A model generated the notes under the pieces. The model ran no database searches. It was not told the origin of the DNA and worked only from the letters and a program-made list of their open reading frames with translations. The position numbers were made by a program, and so were the translations under genes. 64,000 nt of DNA from JAYFQF01 sp034927285 (GTDB lineage: Bacteria > Bacillota > Peptococcia > DRI-13 > UBA5745): assembly GCA_034927285.1 (NCBI GenBank), contig JAYFQF010000009.1:19426-83425 (forward strand). The letters are read 5' to 3'. This document shows positions 1 through 9,364 of the stretch, one piece after another (position 1 is the first letter of the stretch; the number at the start of each line of letters is the position of its first letter).

Positions 1-644
1 AACTGATGGCGCTGACGGCCCTGCTGCATGTGATGGAAGGTCTGCTGGTGCTGACCGACGGGGGCCGGGGGATGCGGCCCCGGTTAATCCCGGCGCCGGC
101 CGGTAATTTGCCGGGGGGCCCGGCCTTTGGCAGAAGGCCGGCGGCTCCGGCATTCCGCCGGCCAGGCTCCGGCGCTGACTCTTTGCCGCCGCTTTATCGC
201 AAACGATACGATTTACAGCGGTTTTGGCCGTTGCCTTTGGTGCTGGTGACCGCCGTAAGGCTGCCTGCCGCCGGTCTGCCTCAGGCCTGGGCGGCGGTGT
301 CGGAAATGCCCGGCTGGTGGCCCCTTTTGGGCCGGGAATTCCTGGATACCGCCGCCGGCCTCCAGGGACTGGGCGGCGGTTTGCTCCTGTCCCTGGCGCC
401 TATGGCTACGGCCCTGGGCTTTTGCCAGAGTTTTCCCGCCGGCAGAGAAAAAGCCGGGCTGCGCCGCTGCGGCCTCGGGCTTTTGCTTTACAGCGCCGTG
501 CTTTTTGGCCTTTGCTGGCTGGCGGACCGCTTTGCCGCCGCCGCTCTTTTGCAATGGTGGCCCCCTGTCTTTGCCATTTTGGGCCACGAAGGGATCTGCC
601 GCCTGCAGACCCCGGCCGTTGCCGGAACCGGAAAGAAGGGGTAA
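1..644 (+). CDS. C-terminal part of a multi-pass membrane protein (5' end outside window)
   Basis: The frame is open from the window edge, so the gene begins upstream. The visible 210 or so residues contain several hydrophobic segments (for example around residues 75-90, 120-135 and 150-190), separated by an Ala/Pro/Gly/Arg-rich stretch. Segments such as FWPLPLVLV and the final FAILGHEG resemble the membrane part of the MinJ/PDZ-type proteins that often precede uvrB in Clostridia. That resemblance is from memory and is the only basis for the family. The PDZ domain expected after the GHE segment in that family is absent; the protein stops about 20 residues later. The coding frame is favoured over overlapping frames because of its membrane-protein composition and its position. 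Confidence 0.45.
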   Translation, partial: LMALTALLHVMEGLLVLTDGGRGMRPRLIPAPAGNLPGGPAFGRRPAAPAFRRPGSGADSLPPLYRKRYDLQRFWPLPLVLVTAVRLPAAGLPQAWAAVSEMPGWWPLLGREFLDTAAGLQGLGGGLLLSLAPMATALGFCQSFPAGREKAGLRRCGLGLLLYSAVLFGLCWLADRFAAAALLQWWPPVFAILGHEGICRLQTPAVAGTGKKG

Positions 645-735
645 ACGATTAGCAGGGCCGCGCCGGGAGGATTTTCCCCTGCGCTTCCGCATCCTGACAG
701 TATCACTTGTGAATTACACGGGAGGATTTTCCTTG

Positions 736-764
736 TTGCATTTTTTTTTGCCCCGGGTTATAAT
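736..764 (+). promoter_or_regulatory. Promoter of the uvrBAC operon
   Basis: TTGCAT (736-741) and a perfect TATAAT (759-764) are separated by 17 bp. They lie about 120 bp before uvrB and directly upstream of the LexA-type palindrome. A second TTGACA occurs at 813-818 without a convincing -10 partner. Confidence 0.7.
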
Positions 765-773
765 AACCGTACC

Positions 774-787
774 GGAACGAATGTTCC
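774..787. promoter_or_regulatory. LexA/DinR (SOS) operator
   Basis: GGAACGAATGTTCC matches the Bacillus DinR box CGAACRNRYGTTYC at 13 of 14 positions, including the RNRY centre. It sits in a longer perfect-arm palindrome (772-789) starting 8 bp after the -10 hexamer, so a bound repressor would cover the transcription start. uvrB and uvrA are classic SOS genes, which fits. Confidence 0.85.
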
Positions 788-884
788 GGAAAATCATTAC
801 AAAAAAACCCTCTTGACAAGGATGATAAAATGTAGTTGGTATCAGGAATAATAATTAGTAAGATATGGTGATTAAGGAGATTTC

Positions 885-2870
885 ATGGCCATCGAAAGCG
901 TTCCATTTAAAGTCATATCCGATTACCGGCTCAGGGGCGATCAGCCCCAGGCGGTGGAAAAGCTGTCGGCAGGTATCCGGAGGGGCCTGCGGAACCAGAT
1001 CCTTCTGGGAGCTACCGGTACCGGCAAGACCTTTACCATGGCCAAGGTCATCGAGCAGATCCAGAAGCCTACCCTGGTGCTGGCGCCCAATAAAACTTTG
1101 GCGGCCCAGCTTTATGGGGAGTTTAAGGAGTTTTTCCCGGAAAACGCCGTGGAATATTTCGTGTCTTACTACGACTACTATCAGCCGGAAGCTTATGTTC
1201 CCGCCAGCGATACCTATATTGAGAAGGATTCTTCGATAAATGATGAGATCGAAAAGCTGCGCCACTCCGCTACCGCGGCCTTGCTGGAGCGCCGGGACGT
1301 GATCGTGGTGGCTTCCGTATCCTGTATTTACGGCCTGGGCTCACCCCAGGAGTATAAGGATCAGATGCTTTCCCTGCGGCCCGGCATGGAGATGGACCGG
1401 GACCGGATGCTGCGCCGTCTCATCGACATGCAGTACGACCGAAACGATATGAACTTTATCCGCAGTACCTTCCGGGTACGGGGGGACGTGGTGGAGGTTT
1501 TTCCCGCTTCCTCCTCGGAGGCCGCCGTCAGGGTGGAGTTCTTTGGCGACGAGATCGAGCGGATCACGGAAGTGGATACCCTTACCGGCGAGGTGCTGAA
1601 CCAGCGCCGGCACGTCAGTATCTTTCCCGCCAGCCATTATGTCACTTCCCGGGAGACCATGGAGCGGGCTTTGCGGGATATCGGCGAGGAGTTGCAGCAG
1701 CGGCTGAAGGAGCTGGAGGGCCAGGGACGGCTTTTGGAAGCCCAGCGCCTGGCTCAGCGGACGAATTATGATATGGAGATGCTGCAGGAGGTAGGCTTTT
1801 GCACCGGCATCGAAAACTATTCCCGCCACCTGATCGGAAAGAAGGCCGGGGAGCCCCCCTATACCCTGCTGGACTTTTTTCCCGAGGATTTCCTGATGAT
1901 TATCGACGAGTCCCACGTGTCTGTGCCCCAGGTGGGCGGCATGTATGAGGGGGACCGCTCCCGGAAGACTACTTTGGTGGAGTATGGTTTTCGCCTGCCC
2001 TCGGCCCTGGATAACCGGCCGTTGAAGTTTACCGAATTTGAAGAGCGGGTCCATCAGGTGGTCTATGTCAGCGCCACCCCGGGCCCCTATGAGATGAAGC
2101 ATAACGACGGGCCGGTTGTGGAGCAGATTAACCGCCCCACAGGCCTTTTGGACCCCCAGATCATCGTGCGGCCGGTGAAGCATCAGCTGGACGACCTGCT
2201 GGGGGAGATCCGCATCCGGACTCAAAGGCAGGAGCGGGTGCTGGTGACTACACTGACGAAAAAGATGGCGGAGGATTTGACGGATTACATGCGGGAAATG
2301 GGCATCAAGGTCCGCTACCTGCATTCGGAGGTAAAGACCCTGGAGCGGATGGAGATCATCCGGGATCTGCGGCTGGGGGTTTTCGACGTCCTGGTGGGCA
2401 TTAACCTTTTGCGGGAAGGCCTGGACCTGCCGGAAGTTTCTTTGGTGGCGATTCTGGACGCCGACAAAGAGGGCTTCCTGCGTTCCGAACGCTCCCTGAT
2501 CCAGACCTCCGGCCGGGCCGCCCGGAATGTAAACGGCCTGGTCATTATGTACGGCGACAGCATCACCGATTCTATGGCCAGGGCCATGCGGGAGACCGAC
2601 CGCCGCCGGCAGATCCAGAAAGAGTTTAATGAAAAGCACGGCATTGTGCCGCAGACCGTAAAAAAGGCGGTGCGGGACGTGGTGGAGATCACCCGGCCGG
2701 TGGAAAAGGAAGAGGGGGCCGGACAGGTTTCCCAGATGAGCAAAAAAGAATTGAAGGATTGGGTGGGCCGTCTGGAAAAAGAGATGCGCCAGGCAGCCAA
2801 GGAGCTGGATTTCGAGCGGGCCGCTCAGTTGCGGGACCTGATGCTGGAAATGAGAGCCCAGCTGAATTAG
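885..2870 (+). CDS. uvrB: Excinuclease ABC subunit B (UvrB)
   Basis: UvrB is the damage-verifying helicase-like ATPase of nucleotide excision repair. It receives damaged DNA from UvrA and recruits UvrC for dual incision. Visible motifs are Walker A GATGTGKT (42-49), the Tyr-rich beta-hairpin that clamps DNA (about 91-116, YYDYYQPEAY), the DESH Walker B (about 341), helicase motifs near QTSGRAARN, and a C-terminal UVR motif (LDFERAAQLRD) that contacts UvrC. The 661-residue length is normal. The ATG follows an AAGGAG at about 8 nt. It is first in uvrB-uvrA-uvrC and sits behind the LexA box, so it should be damage-inducible. Confidence 0.98.
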   Translation: MAIESVPFKVISDYRLRGDQPQAVEKLSAGIRRGLRNQILLGATGTGKTFTMAKVIEQIQKPTLVLAPNKTLAAQLYGEFKEFFPENAVEYFVSYYDYYQPEAYVPASDTYIEKDSSINDEIEKLRHSATAALLERRDVIVVASVSCIYGLGSPQEYKDQMLSLRPGMEMDRDRMLRRLIDMQYDRNDMNFIRSTFRVRGDVVEVFPASSSEAAVRVEFFGDEIERITEVDTLTGEVLNQRRHVSIFPASHYVTSRETMERALRDIGEELQQRLKELEGQGRLLEAQRLAQRTNYDMEMLQEVGFCTGIENYSRHLIGKKAGEPPYTLLDFFPEDFLMIIDESHVSVPQVGGMYEGDRSRKTTLVEYGFRLPSALDNRPLKFTEFEERVHQVVYVSATPGPYEMKHNDGPVVEQINRPTGLLDPQIIVRPVKHQLDDLLGEIRIRTQRQERVLVTTLTKKMAEDLTDYMREMGIKVRYLHSEVKTLERMEIIRDLRLGVFDVLVGINLLREGLDLPEVSLVAILDADKEGFLRSERSLIQTSGRAARNVNGLVIMYGDSITDSMARAMRETDRRRQIQKEFNEKHGIVPQTVKKAVRDVVEITRPVEKEEGAGQVSQMSKKELKDWVGRLEKEMRQAAKELDFERAAQLRDLMLEMRAQLN

Positions 2871-2970
2871 CGGCCGGGCTGCCGCCGCCTCACCCGGCGC
2901 TGCCCAAAGCCCGGACCGGGGGAGTTTTCCTGCCGGAGACCGGCTGACAGAAGAAGGAGTAAACAGCAGT

Positions 2971-5900
2971 ATGGCAAAAGACAAAATCATGATCAAGGGA
3001 GCCCGCTCCCATAACCTGAAAAATATCGACGTGGAGATCCCCCGGGATAAGCTGGTGGTTATTACCGGCCTTTCCGGCAGCGGAAAAAGCTCCCTGGCCT
3101 TTGATACGATTTACGCCGAAGGCCAGAGGCGCTATGTGGAGTCTCTGTCCTCCTATGCCCGGATGTTTCTGGGGCAGATGGACAAGCCGGACGTGGACTA
3201 TATCGAAGGTTTGTCCCCGGCCATTTCCATCGACCAGAAGACTACCAGCCGAAATCCCCGTTCCACTGTGGGGACGGTAACGGAGATTTATGACTATCTC
3301 CGGCTTTTATACGCCCGTATCGGCCAGGTCCGCTGCTGGAAATGCGGTAAGCCTGTGGAGCGGCAGACCGTCGATCAGATGGTGGACCAGATCCTGTCCT
3401 GGGGGGAAGGCTGCCGGCTGCAGATTCTGGCTCCTTTGGTCCGGGGCAAAAAAGGCGAGCATGCCAAGATCTTTGAGGATATTCGCCGGGAGGGCTATGT
3501 CCGGGTCCGGGTTGACGGAGAAATCCGGGAGGCTTCCGAAGAGATCCGGTTAGAAAAGAATAAAAAGCACATCATCGAAGCGGTGGTGGACCGTATCGTC
3601 CTGAAGCCGGATTCCGGCAAGCGGCTGGCCAGCTCCCTGGAGACGGCCATGAATCTTTCCGGCGGCCTGGCTGCCGTAGTCTGGACCGATCCCCGGGAAG
3701 GCAGATCGGACCAGGCCCGCCAGCAGGAGGAAGCTTTGGCGGGCCTGGACGAACGGGCATCCGCAGAGGACCGGCAGGCATTGGCAAAGGCCGCGGAACC
3801 CGTAAGCCACGAGCGGATTTTTTCCCAGCAGTTCGCCTGCGTGGACTGCGGCATCAGCTTTGAGGAACCGGCTCCCCGGATGTTCTCGTTCAACAGCCCC
3901 TTCGGCGCCTGCCCCACCTGCGACGGACTGGGATATAAACTGGAGGTGGACCCTGATCTGGTGATCCCGGACCAGAGCCGGAGCCTGGATGAGAATGCCA
4001 TCGACCCCTGGATCAAGGGCATTTCCAACTGGTACCTGGGCATTATGGCCGGCACCTGCCGTCATTTCGGTATTCCTACGGACATACCCTTCCGGGATCT
4101 CAGCGAGGAGCATAAAAAGATCCTGCTTTACGGCGCCGGAAATACCAATATTACCTTCGAGTATACCAATTCTCAGGGTCAGCGCCGCAGTTACCAGGCT
4201 CACTACGAGGGCGTGATCAATATGCTGCAGCGGCGTTTCCGGGAATCCCAGTCGGATTATTCCCGCAGCGAGCTGGAGCAGTATATGACCAGCATGCCCT
4301 GCCCGGACTGCCGGGGCAAGCGGCTGAAGCCGGAAGCCTTGTCCGTTTATGTGGGCGGAAAAAACATTTACGAAGTGACCAGCCTGTCCGTAGGGGCGGC
4401 GCTGAAATTTTTTGAAAACCTGGAGCTGACCCAGCGCCAGCAGCTGATCGCCGCCCAGATCTTAAAAGAGATCAGGGCCCGGCTGGGTTTTTTGCGGAAT
4501 GTGGGTCTGGACTATGTGACCCTGCACCGGGCCGCCGGCACCCTTTCCGGCGGCGAGGCCCAGCGCATCCGGCTGGCCACCCAGATCGGCTCCAGCCTGA
4601 TGGGCGTGCTGTATATCCTGGACGAGCCTTCCATCGGCTTGCATCAGCGGGATAACGCCCGGCTGATCGATACCCTGCTTTCTCTCAGGGACATTGGAAA
4701 TACCGTTTTGGTGGTGGAGCATGACGAGGATACCATGCGGGCCGCCGATTATATCCTGGATATCGGGCCCGGGGCCGGTGTCCACGGCGGCGAAGTGGTC
4801 TGCGCCGGCACCCTGGAGGATATCGAAGCCTGTGAACGTTCCGTCACCGGCCAATATCTGCGGGGAGTCAAACGGATTCCCGTGCCGCTTTTCCGCCGCC
4901 CTCTCAACGGCAAATGGCTGACGGTGGTGGGGGCCCGGGAAAACAACCTGAAAAATATCGAAGTAAAAATCCCGCTGGGGGTCTTTACCTGCGTCACCGG
5001 TGTTTCCGGCAGCGGAAAAAGCTCCCTGGTAAACGAAATCGTCTACAAGCGCCTGGCGGCGGAACTGAACCGGGCCCACACCAAGGCCGGCGATCACGAC
5101 CGGATTCTGGGGCTGGAGCATCTGGATAAAGTCATCAATATCGACCAATCCCCCATCGGCCGTACGCCCCGCTCCAATCCAGCCACTTATACCGGGGTTT
5201 TTGATTTGATCCGCCAGGTCTTTGCCTCGGTGCCGGAAGCCAAGCTGCGGGGTTATCAGCAGGGCCGCTTCAGCTTCAATATCAAGGGAGGCCGCTGTGA
5301 GGCCTGCGCCGGCGACGGCATTTTGAAAATCGAGATGCATTTTCTGCCGGATATCTATGTGCCCTGCGAGGTCTGCAAGGGCAAACGCTATAACCGGGAA
5401 ACCCTGGAGGTCCATTACAAAGGGAAATCCATTGCCGACGTGCTGGACATGACCGTAGACGAGGCGGTAGAGTTTTTTGCCAATCACCCCAAGATCCACC
5501 GCAAGCTGAAGACTTTGCAGGACGTGGGTCTGGGCTATATCCGCCTGGGCCAGCCGGCCACCACTCTCTCCGGAGGCGAGGCTCAGCGGGTAAAGCTGGC
5601 CACGGAGCTTTCCCGGCGTTCCACCGGTAAGACCATGTATATTCTGGACGAGCCTACGACGGGCCTGCATACCGACGATATCGCCAAGCTTTTGTCGGTA
5701 CTGCACCGCCTGGTGGAGCAGGGGGACAGCGTCCTGGTGATCGAGCATAACCTGGATGTGATTAAGACCGCCGACTACTGCATCGACATGGGGCCGGAAG
5801 GAGGCTTCCGGGGCGGCACCGTGGTAGCTCAGGGCACCCCCGAAGAACTGGTGGCGGCCAAGGCCGTCAGTTATACCGGCGAGTTTTTGGAGCCGGTGCT

Positions 5901-6288
5901 GGAGCGGGAAAAAAGCTTTGCCGCCGCCAGCCGGCCCTTTGGACCGCTGCCTTGCGGCGGCGGGGCTGGGGAAGCCGCCAGCCGGTCGGAAGAAGAGGCG
6001 GCAGACGCCGGGACAGAGGACGGAGATGAGGCTCCGGAGGAAGCTGTCGCGGGACCCGGGGCAGGAGGCAAAGCCTCTGAAGCTGCCGCCGGAAATGAGG
6101 CCGAAACCGCCGCCGGAAATGATGCTGCAAGTGCTGGCGGAAATGACGCCGCAGGCCGGGGAAAGGCCGCTTTTAAGAACGGCTCCCGGCCCGGCGCCAA
6201 AGCAGCGGCGAAAGCCATCGCTTCCGGCGGCGCCAAAGAAGCGGTAAAGGCCGGCGGCCCGGGGAAAAGGAAAAAGGCGGCCCGGTAG
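2971..6288 (+). CDS. uvrA: Excinuclease ABC subunit A (UvrA) with long low-complexity tail
   Basis: UvrA is the damage-sensing ABC ATPase dimer of nucleotide excision repair. It has two ABC modules: Walker A GLSGSGKSS at 33-41 and GVSGSGKSS near 677-685, each with a LSGGEAQR signature. CxxC zinc-binding pairs are present (CWKCGKP, CVDCG, CEACAGDG, CEVCKGK). UvrA is usually about 940-950 residues; this one is 1105. The excess is a C-terminal tail from about residue 975, rich in Ala, Gly and Glu with NEAETAAGND-like repeats, ending in a Lys/Arg-rich stretch. No catalytic residue is in the tail. The AAGGAG before the ATG and the 100-nt gap after uvrB fit co-transcription. Confidence 0.98.
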   Translation: MAKDKIMIKGARSHNLKNIDVEIPRDKLVVITGLSGSGKSSLAFDTIYAEGQRRYVESLSSYARMFLGQMDKPDVDYIEGLSPAISIDQKTTSRNPRSTVGTVTEIYDYLRLLYARIGQVRCWKCGKPVERQTVDQMVDQILSWGEGCRLQILAPLVRGKKGEHAKIFEDIRREGYVRVRVDGEIREASEEIRLEKNKKHIIEAVVDRIVLKPDSGKRLASSLETAMNLSGGLAAVVWTDPREGRSDQARQQEEALAGLDERASAEDRQALAKAAEPVSHERIFSQQFACVDCGISFEEPAPRMFSFNSPFGACPTCDGLGYKLEVDPDLVIPDQSRSLDENAIDPWIKGISNWYLGIMAGTCRHFGIPTDIPFRDLSEEHKKILLYGAGNTNITFEYTNSQGQRRSYQAHYEGVINMLQRRFRESQSDYSRSELEQYMTSMPCPDCRGKRLKPEALSVYVGGKNIYEVTSLSVGAALKFFENLELTQRQQLIAAQILKEIRARLGFLRNVGLDYVTLHRAAGTLSGGEAQRIRLATQIGSSLMGVLYILDEPSIGLHQRDNARLIDTLLSLRDIGNTVLVVEHDEDTMRAADYILDIGPGAGVHGGEVVCAGTLEDIEACERSVTGQYLRGVKRIPVPLFRRPLNGKWLTVVGARENNLKNIEVKIPLGVFTCVTGVSGSGKSSLVNEIVYKRLAAELNRAHTKAGDHDRILGLEHLDKVINIDQSPIGRTPRSNPATYTGVFDLIRQVFASVPEAKLRGYQQGRFSFNIKGGRCEACAGDGILKIEMHFLPDIYVPCEVCKGKRYNRETLEVHYKGKSIADVLDMTVDEAVEFFANHPKIHRKLKTLQDVGLGYIRLGQPATTLSGGEAQRVKLATELSRRSTGKTMYILDEPTTGLHTDDIAKLLSVLHRLVEQGDSVLVIEHNLDVIKTADYCIDMGPEGGFRGGTVVAQGTPEELVAAKAVSYTGEFLEPVLEREKSFAAASRPFGPLPCGGGAGEAASRSEEEAADAGTEDGDEAPEEAVAGPGAGGKASEAAAGNEAETAAGNDAASAGGNDAAGRGKAAFKNGSRPGAKAAAKAIASGGAKEAVKAGGPGKRKKAAR

Positions 6289-6327
6289 CCGGAGCGGTAA
6301 AAAAATTAAGCCAGATCAGGAAAGGCC

Positions 6328-8409
6328 ATGAACCAGACTGTTGAAGAAAAACTAAAGAATTTGCCTGCCGGGCCGGGGGTGTACCTGATGAAGGACACCG
6401 CCGGCAAGGTCATTTATGTCGGTAAGGCGGTTAATCTGAAAAACCGGGTCCGCTCTTATTTTAAGGAGAATGTGCCAAACGGCAAGACCAGGGCTTTGGT
6501 AAGCCATATCCGGGACCTGGAATGGATCCTCACCGATTCGGAGATGGAGGCCCTGATCCTGGAGTGCAATCTGATCAAAAAATATAAGCCCAAGTACAAT
6601 ATCCGGCTGATGGACGATAAGAACTATCCCTATGTCCGGGTAACTGTGCAGGAGGATTTTCCCCGGGTGGAATACGTCCACAAGATGGAACAGGACAAAG
6701 CCCGCTACTTCGGGCCTTATACTTCCAGCACCGCTATCAAGGATACCTTAAGGCTGTTAAAGCGGATCTTCCCTTTACGTTCCTGCAAGACCACCGCCGG
6801 CTGGGGCCGCCAGCAGCGTCCTTGCCTGAATCAATATATCGGCCGCTGTCTGGCTCCCTGTATGGGGCAGGTCTCCAAAGAAGAATACGGCAAGATGATC
6901 GCTCAGGTTATCCTCTTTTTAGAGGGCAAGCAGGAAAGCCTTTGCAAGCTGATCCAGGAGCGAATGGATCAAGCCGCGGAAAACCTGGATTTTGAGGAGG
7001 CGGGGCAGCTGCGTGATCAGCTTTTCGCCCTGGAACGGGTGATTGAGCGACAAAAGGTAATTTCCGACAAACGGGAAGATTATGACGTAATTAATTATGC
7101 CCGGGGAAAAAGCCGGGTCTGTGTCCAGGTCTTTTATATCCGGGAAGGCAAGCTTTTGGGCCGGGAAACCTTTTTCCTGGAGGGTCAGGACAGCGGCGAC
7201 GAGGATGTACTGCTGCCCTTTTTGGGGCAGTACTACAGCCGGGTGCCGGTGATCCCGGGAGAAATCTATATTCCCGAGCCTAAGGCCGGAGCCGGGATAT
7301 CCGAAGACATGTCCGGGGAAGCCCTTGAGGAAATTATTGAAGGAGCCGGCGCCAAATCCTGTGCTGAAGCCGGCTTGGAGAATGGCGCGGAGGCTCGTGC
7401 CCGAACCGCTGCCGAAGCCAGCCAAGAATCCGGCGCTGAGTCTGATACTGAATCGGGCATTGAATCCGATGCTGAGCCAGACGCCGATGCTGAGCCAGAC
7501 GCTGATGCCAGGGATTCCGACGGCGCCACTACCATTGCCGCGGATTTAGCCATGACTCAGGACTGGCTTTCCTCTCTGCGCGGCCGGCGGGTACAGATCC
7601 GTATACCCAAGCGGGGGGAAAAAAAGGCCCTTCTGGATATGGTGGGAAAAAACGCCCGGGATCTGCTGCTGCAAAAAGAGCAGCAGGAAGAAGCTCAGGG
7701 CGACCGCCTGACCCAAGGCCTGGAAGAACTGCGGCAGGTCCTGGGGATGGAAAACCTGCCCCATCGCATGGAATGCTACGATATTTCCCACATCTCCGGT
7801 ACGGAGACCGTGGCCTCCATGGTGGTGGCCATCGACGGCAAGCCCAGGCCGGAGCTGTATCGCCGCTTTAAAATCCGGATGGTGGAGGGAAATAACGACT
7901 TCGCTTCCATGGCCGAAGTCATCCTGCGCCGTTTTTCCAAAGAGCGGCAGCAGGATACCCGTTTCGGTGAATTGCCGGATTTGGTGGTGATCGACGGCGG
8001 CAAGGGCCAGCTGTCCTCGGCACGCTCCATTATGGAGCTTCTAGGCGTGGGCCATATCGCTACCGTGGGCCTGGCCAAGCAATTCGAGTGGATCTATAAA
8101 CCGGGGCAATCCGACCCTATCGTATTGAGCGCGAAATCCCCGGCCATCCTGATCATTACCCACCTGCGGGACGAGGCCCACCGCTTTGCCATTACCTATC
8201 ACCGGCTGCTGCGGGGAAAACGGAACCTGACCTCGGCCCTGGACGAGATCCCGGGACTGGGGCCGAAAGGGAAAAAGGCTCTGCTGCAGAAATTCGAGCT
8301 TTCCTTAAAGAACATCATGGCCGCCGGCCTGGAGGAATTAGAAGAGACCCCGGGTTTGCCGAAAAAAAGCGCCCGGGCGGTTTATGATTGGTTCCACCCC
8401 GAAGAATAG
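6328..8409 (+). CDS. uvrC: Excinuclease ABC subunit C (UvrC) with acidic insertion
   Basis: UvrC makes the 3' and 5' incisions in nucleotide excision repair. It has an N-terminal GIY-YIG nuclease domain (GVYLM at 17-21, IYVGKA near 29), a Cys-rich segment (RPCLNQYIGRCLAPC), a UVR motif (about 210-235), an RNase H-like nuclease half (MECYDISH, VVIDGGKGQ) and C-terminal helix-hairpin-helix motifs (EIPGLGPKGKK, ETPGLPKKSA). Between about residues 317 and 405 there is an insertion rich in Ala, Glu, Ser and Asp with short repeats (ESDAEPDADAEPDADA), which explains the 693-residue length against a usual 590-620. The insertion lies between domains, so activity is probably kept. Confidence 0.97.
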   Translation: MNQTVEEKLKNLPAGPGVYLMKDTAGKVIYVGKAVNLKNRVRSYFKENVPNGKTRALVSHIRDLEWILTDSEMEALILECNLIKKYKPKYNIRLMDDKNYPYVRVTVQEDFPRVEYVHKMEQDKARYFGPYTSSTAIKDTLRLLKRIFPLRSCKTTAGWGRQQRPCLNQYIGRCLAPCMGQVSKEEYGKMIAQVILFLEGKQESLCKLIQERMDQAAENLDFEEAGQLRDQLFALERVIERQKVISDKREDYDVINYARGKSRVCVQVFYIREGKLLGRETFFLEGQDSGDEDVLLPFLGQYYSRVPVIPGEIYIPEPKAGAGISEDMSGEALEEIIEGAGAKSCAEAGLENGAEARARTAAEASQESGAESDTESGIESDAEPDADAEPDADARDSDGATTIAADLAMTQDWLSSLRGRRVQIRIPKRGEKKALLDMVGKNARDLLLQKEQQEEAQGDRLTQGLEELRQVLGMENLPHRMECYDISHISGTETVASMVVAIDGKPRPELYRRFKIRMVEGNNDFASMAEVILRRFSKERQQDTRFGELPDLVVIDGGKGQLSSARSIMELLGVGHIATVGLAKQFEWIYKPGQSDPIVLSAKSPAILIITHLRDEAHRFAITYHRLLRGKRNLTSALDEIPGLGPKGKKALLQKFELSLKNIMAAGLEELEETPGLPKKSARAVYDWFHPEE

Positions 8410-8533
8410 GCGGCCTGACCGGTGATCCGGCCTTTGTCCTTCCTGGTGATCCCACCGGCAAATGGCCGATCCTCGTCCCGGCTTCTTAAATGGACAGCGG
8501 TTGATCTATGGAGAAATCAGATGAAAAATCCAA

Positions 8534-8575
8534 TGCGCCTTTCCGGGACCCGCCGGTTACGGAGGCGCACTTTTT
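8534..8575 (+). terminator. Intrinsic terminator after uvrC
   Basis: TGCGCCT pairs with AGGCGCA, with extra TCCG/CGGA pairing inside, followed by CTTTTTG. It lies about 125 nt after the uvrC stop and probably ends the uvrBAC transcript. Confidence 0.7.
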
Positions 8576-8849
8576 GCGTTAAAGTATTGGGAATGGACCC
8601 TGGAAAATATGGATGAAGGCTTTACCATGCCCTGAAACTTTTGTGCCGAAGTTTTACAGACCCGACGTTGCTTGGCGGCTTGGCCCAAAGTATAATATAA
8701 GGAAAAGGGAAGGTTCTGAAGCAATAACAAATTTCATCAAAATTTTCATCCTATTAGAGGAAAGAGCGATAGAGGAAAGACCAAGGTCACTGGTAAATCT
8801 GTGGGTAAAGCAGAATTCAACTGAAGAAGGTGAGAGTAGTCCAACCATG

Positions 8850-8892
8850 TTTACCGGGATTTTCCCATGTTTTTTCTTCAAATCCCGGTAAA
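8850..8892. repeat. Inverted repeat with TTTACCGGGATTT arms, copy 1
   Basis: Perfect 13-bp arms (8850-8862 and 8880-8892) enclose a 17-nt loop. A T-run follows neither arm closely, so this is not a typical terminator. The arm sequence recurs in the hairpin at 9024-9066. Confidence 0.8.
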
Positions 8893-9023
8893 TTTACTCA
8901 GACATCCACGCAGAGAGGACACTCCTTTATTTTGTCCTTGATCAGAGGATGAATTTACAAAATTCCCGCCAAAACTCTTACCTCAACGCCATGATCAAAG
9001 CAAAATCGGACCGTTGAGAAGAT

Positions 9024-9066
9024 TTTACCGGGATTTGCTTTAAAAACAAAGCGTTTTCCCGGTAAA
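9024..9066. repeat. Inverted repeat with TTTACCGGGA arms, copy 2
   Basis: Ten perfect outer pairs (TTTACCGGGA with TCCCGGTAAA) are followed by an imperfect inner stem (TTTGCTTT with AAAGCG). Overall span and outer arm match copy 1, so the two hairpins probably share an origin. Confidence 0.75.
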
Positions 9067-9106
9067 CATAGGTCGTCAGTATTGAGGAGTCCTCTGGCTT
9101 TTCCAT

Positions 9107-9218
9107 TAATCGTGGCAGATCAATGCGGGCGGTTTAATTGTGGCAGGTCAATGCGGACGGTTTAATCGTGGCAGGTCAATGCGGACAGTTTAATCGTGGC
9201 AGGTCAATGCGGACAGTT
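9107..9218 (+). repeat. Four tandem copies of a 28-bp repeat
   Basis: Units start at 9107, 9135, 9163 and 9191. The consensus begins TAATCGTGGCAGGTCAATGC and continues GGACAGTT. Copies 3 and 4 are identical; copies 1 and 2 differ at a few bases. There are no spacers, so it is not a CRISPR array. Multiple direct repeats of this style are found at the ends of IS21-family elements, so an IS remnant is possible (inference). Confidence 0.9.
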
Positions 9219-9364
9219 CCTGAAATGTTTAAGTCGGCGTCGTTAAGATAAGGATTCATAATTTATCCTCGCGGCGGGCTGCAAGAGAATCAGGAATACA
9301 AGGAGCCGGCCGTGTGAAAATCAAAATTCATGATATAATAATCACCATAAAGGAGGGATGAACC

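Larger units (their letters stand above)
8576..9364. other. Gene-free region with hairpins and tandem repeats
   Basis: No convincing gene is present in these 790 bases. Open frames here lack ribosome-binding sites and protein-like composition. The region holds two related inverted repeats (8850-8892, 9024-9066), four tandem 28-bp repeats (9107-9218) and, at its end, the probable upstream signals of the small membrane protein gene (TATAAT near 9334-9339, GGAGG near 9352). It looks more AT-rich by eye than the flanking operons and resembles a scar left by a mobile element, though no transposase fragment is visible. Confidence 0.6.

Noticed and set aside
1341..2996. Long minus-strand frame antisense to uvrB
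   Set aside because: Same cause: codon-bias shadow of uvrB, with no ribosome-binding site or recognisable protein.
5867..6247. Overlapping frames in the uvrA tail region
   Set aside because: They are repeats of Pro/Arg/Ala composition caused by the GC-rich low-complexity tail read in other frames.
8613..8891. 92-codon open frame after uvrC
   Set aside because: No ribosome-binding site, no recognisable family, and it runs into an inverted repeat.
9107..9218. CRISPR array made of 28-bp repeats
   Set aside because: The four copies are directly abutted with no spacers, and no cas gene is near.
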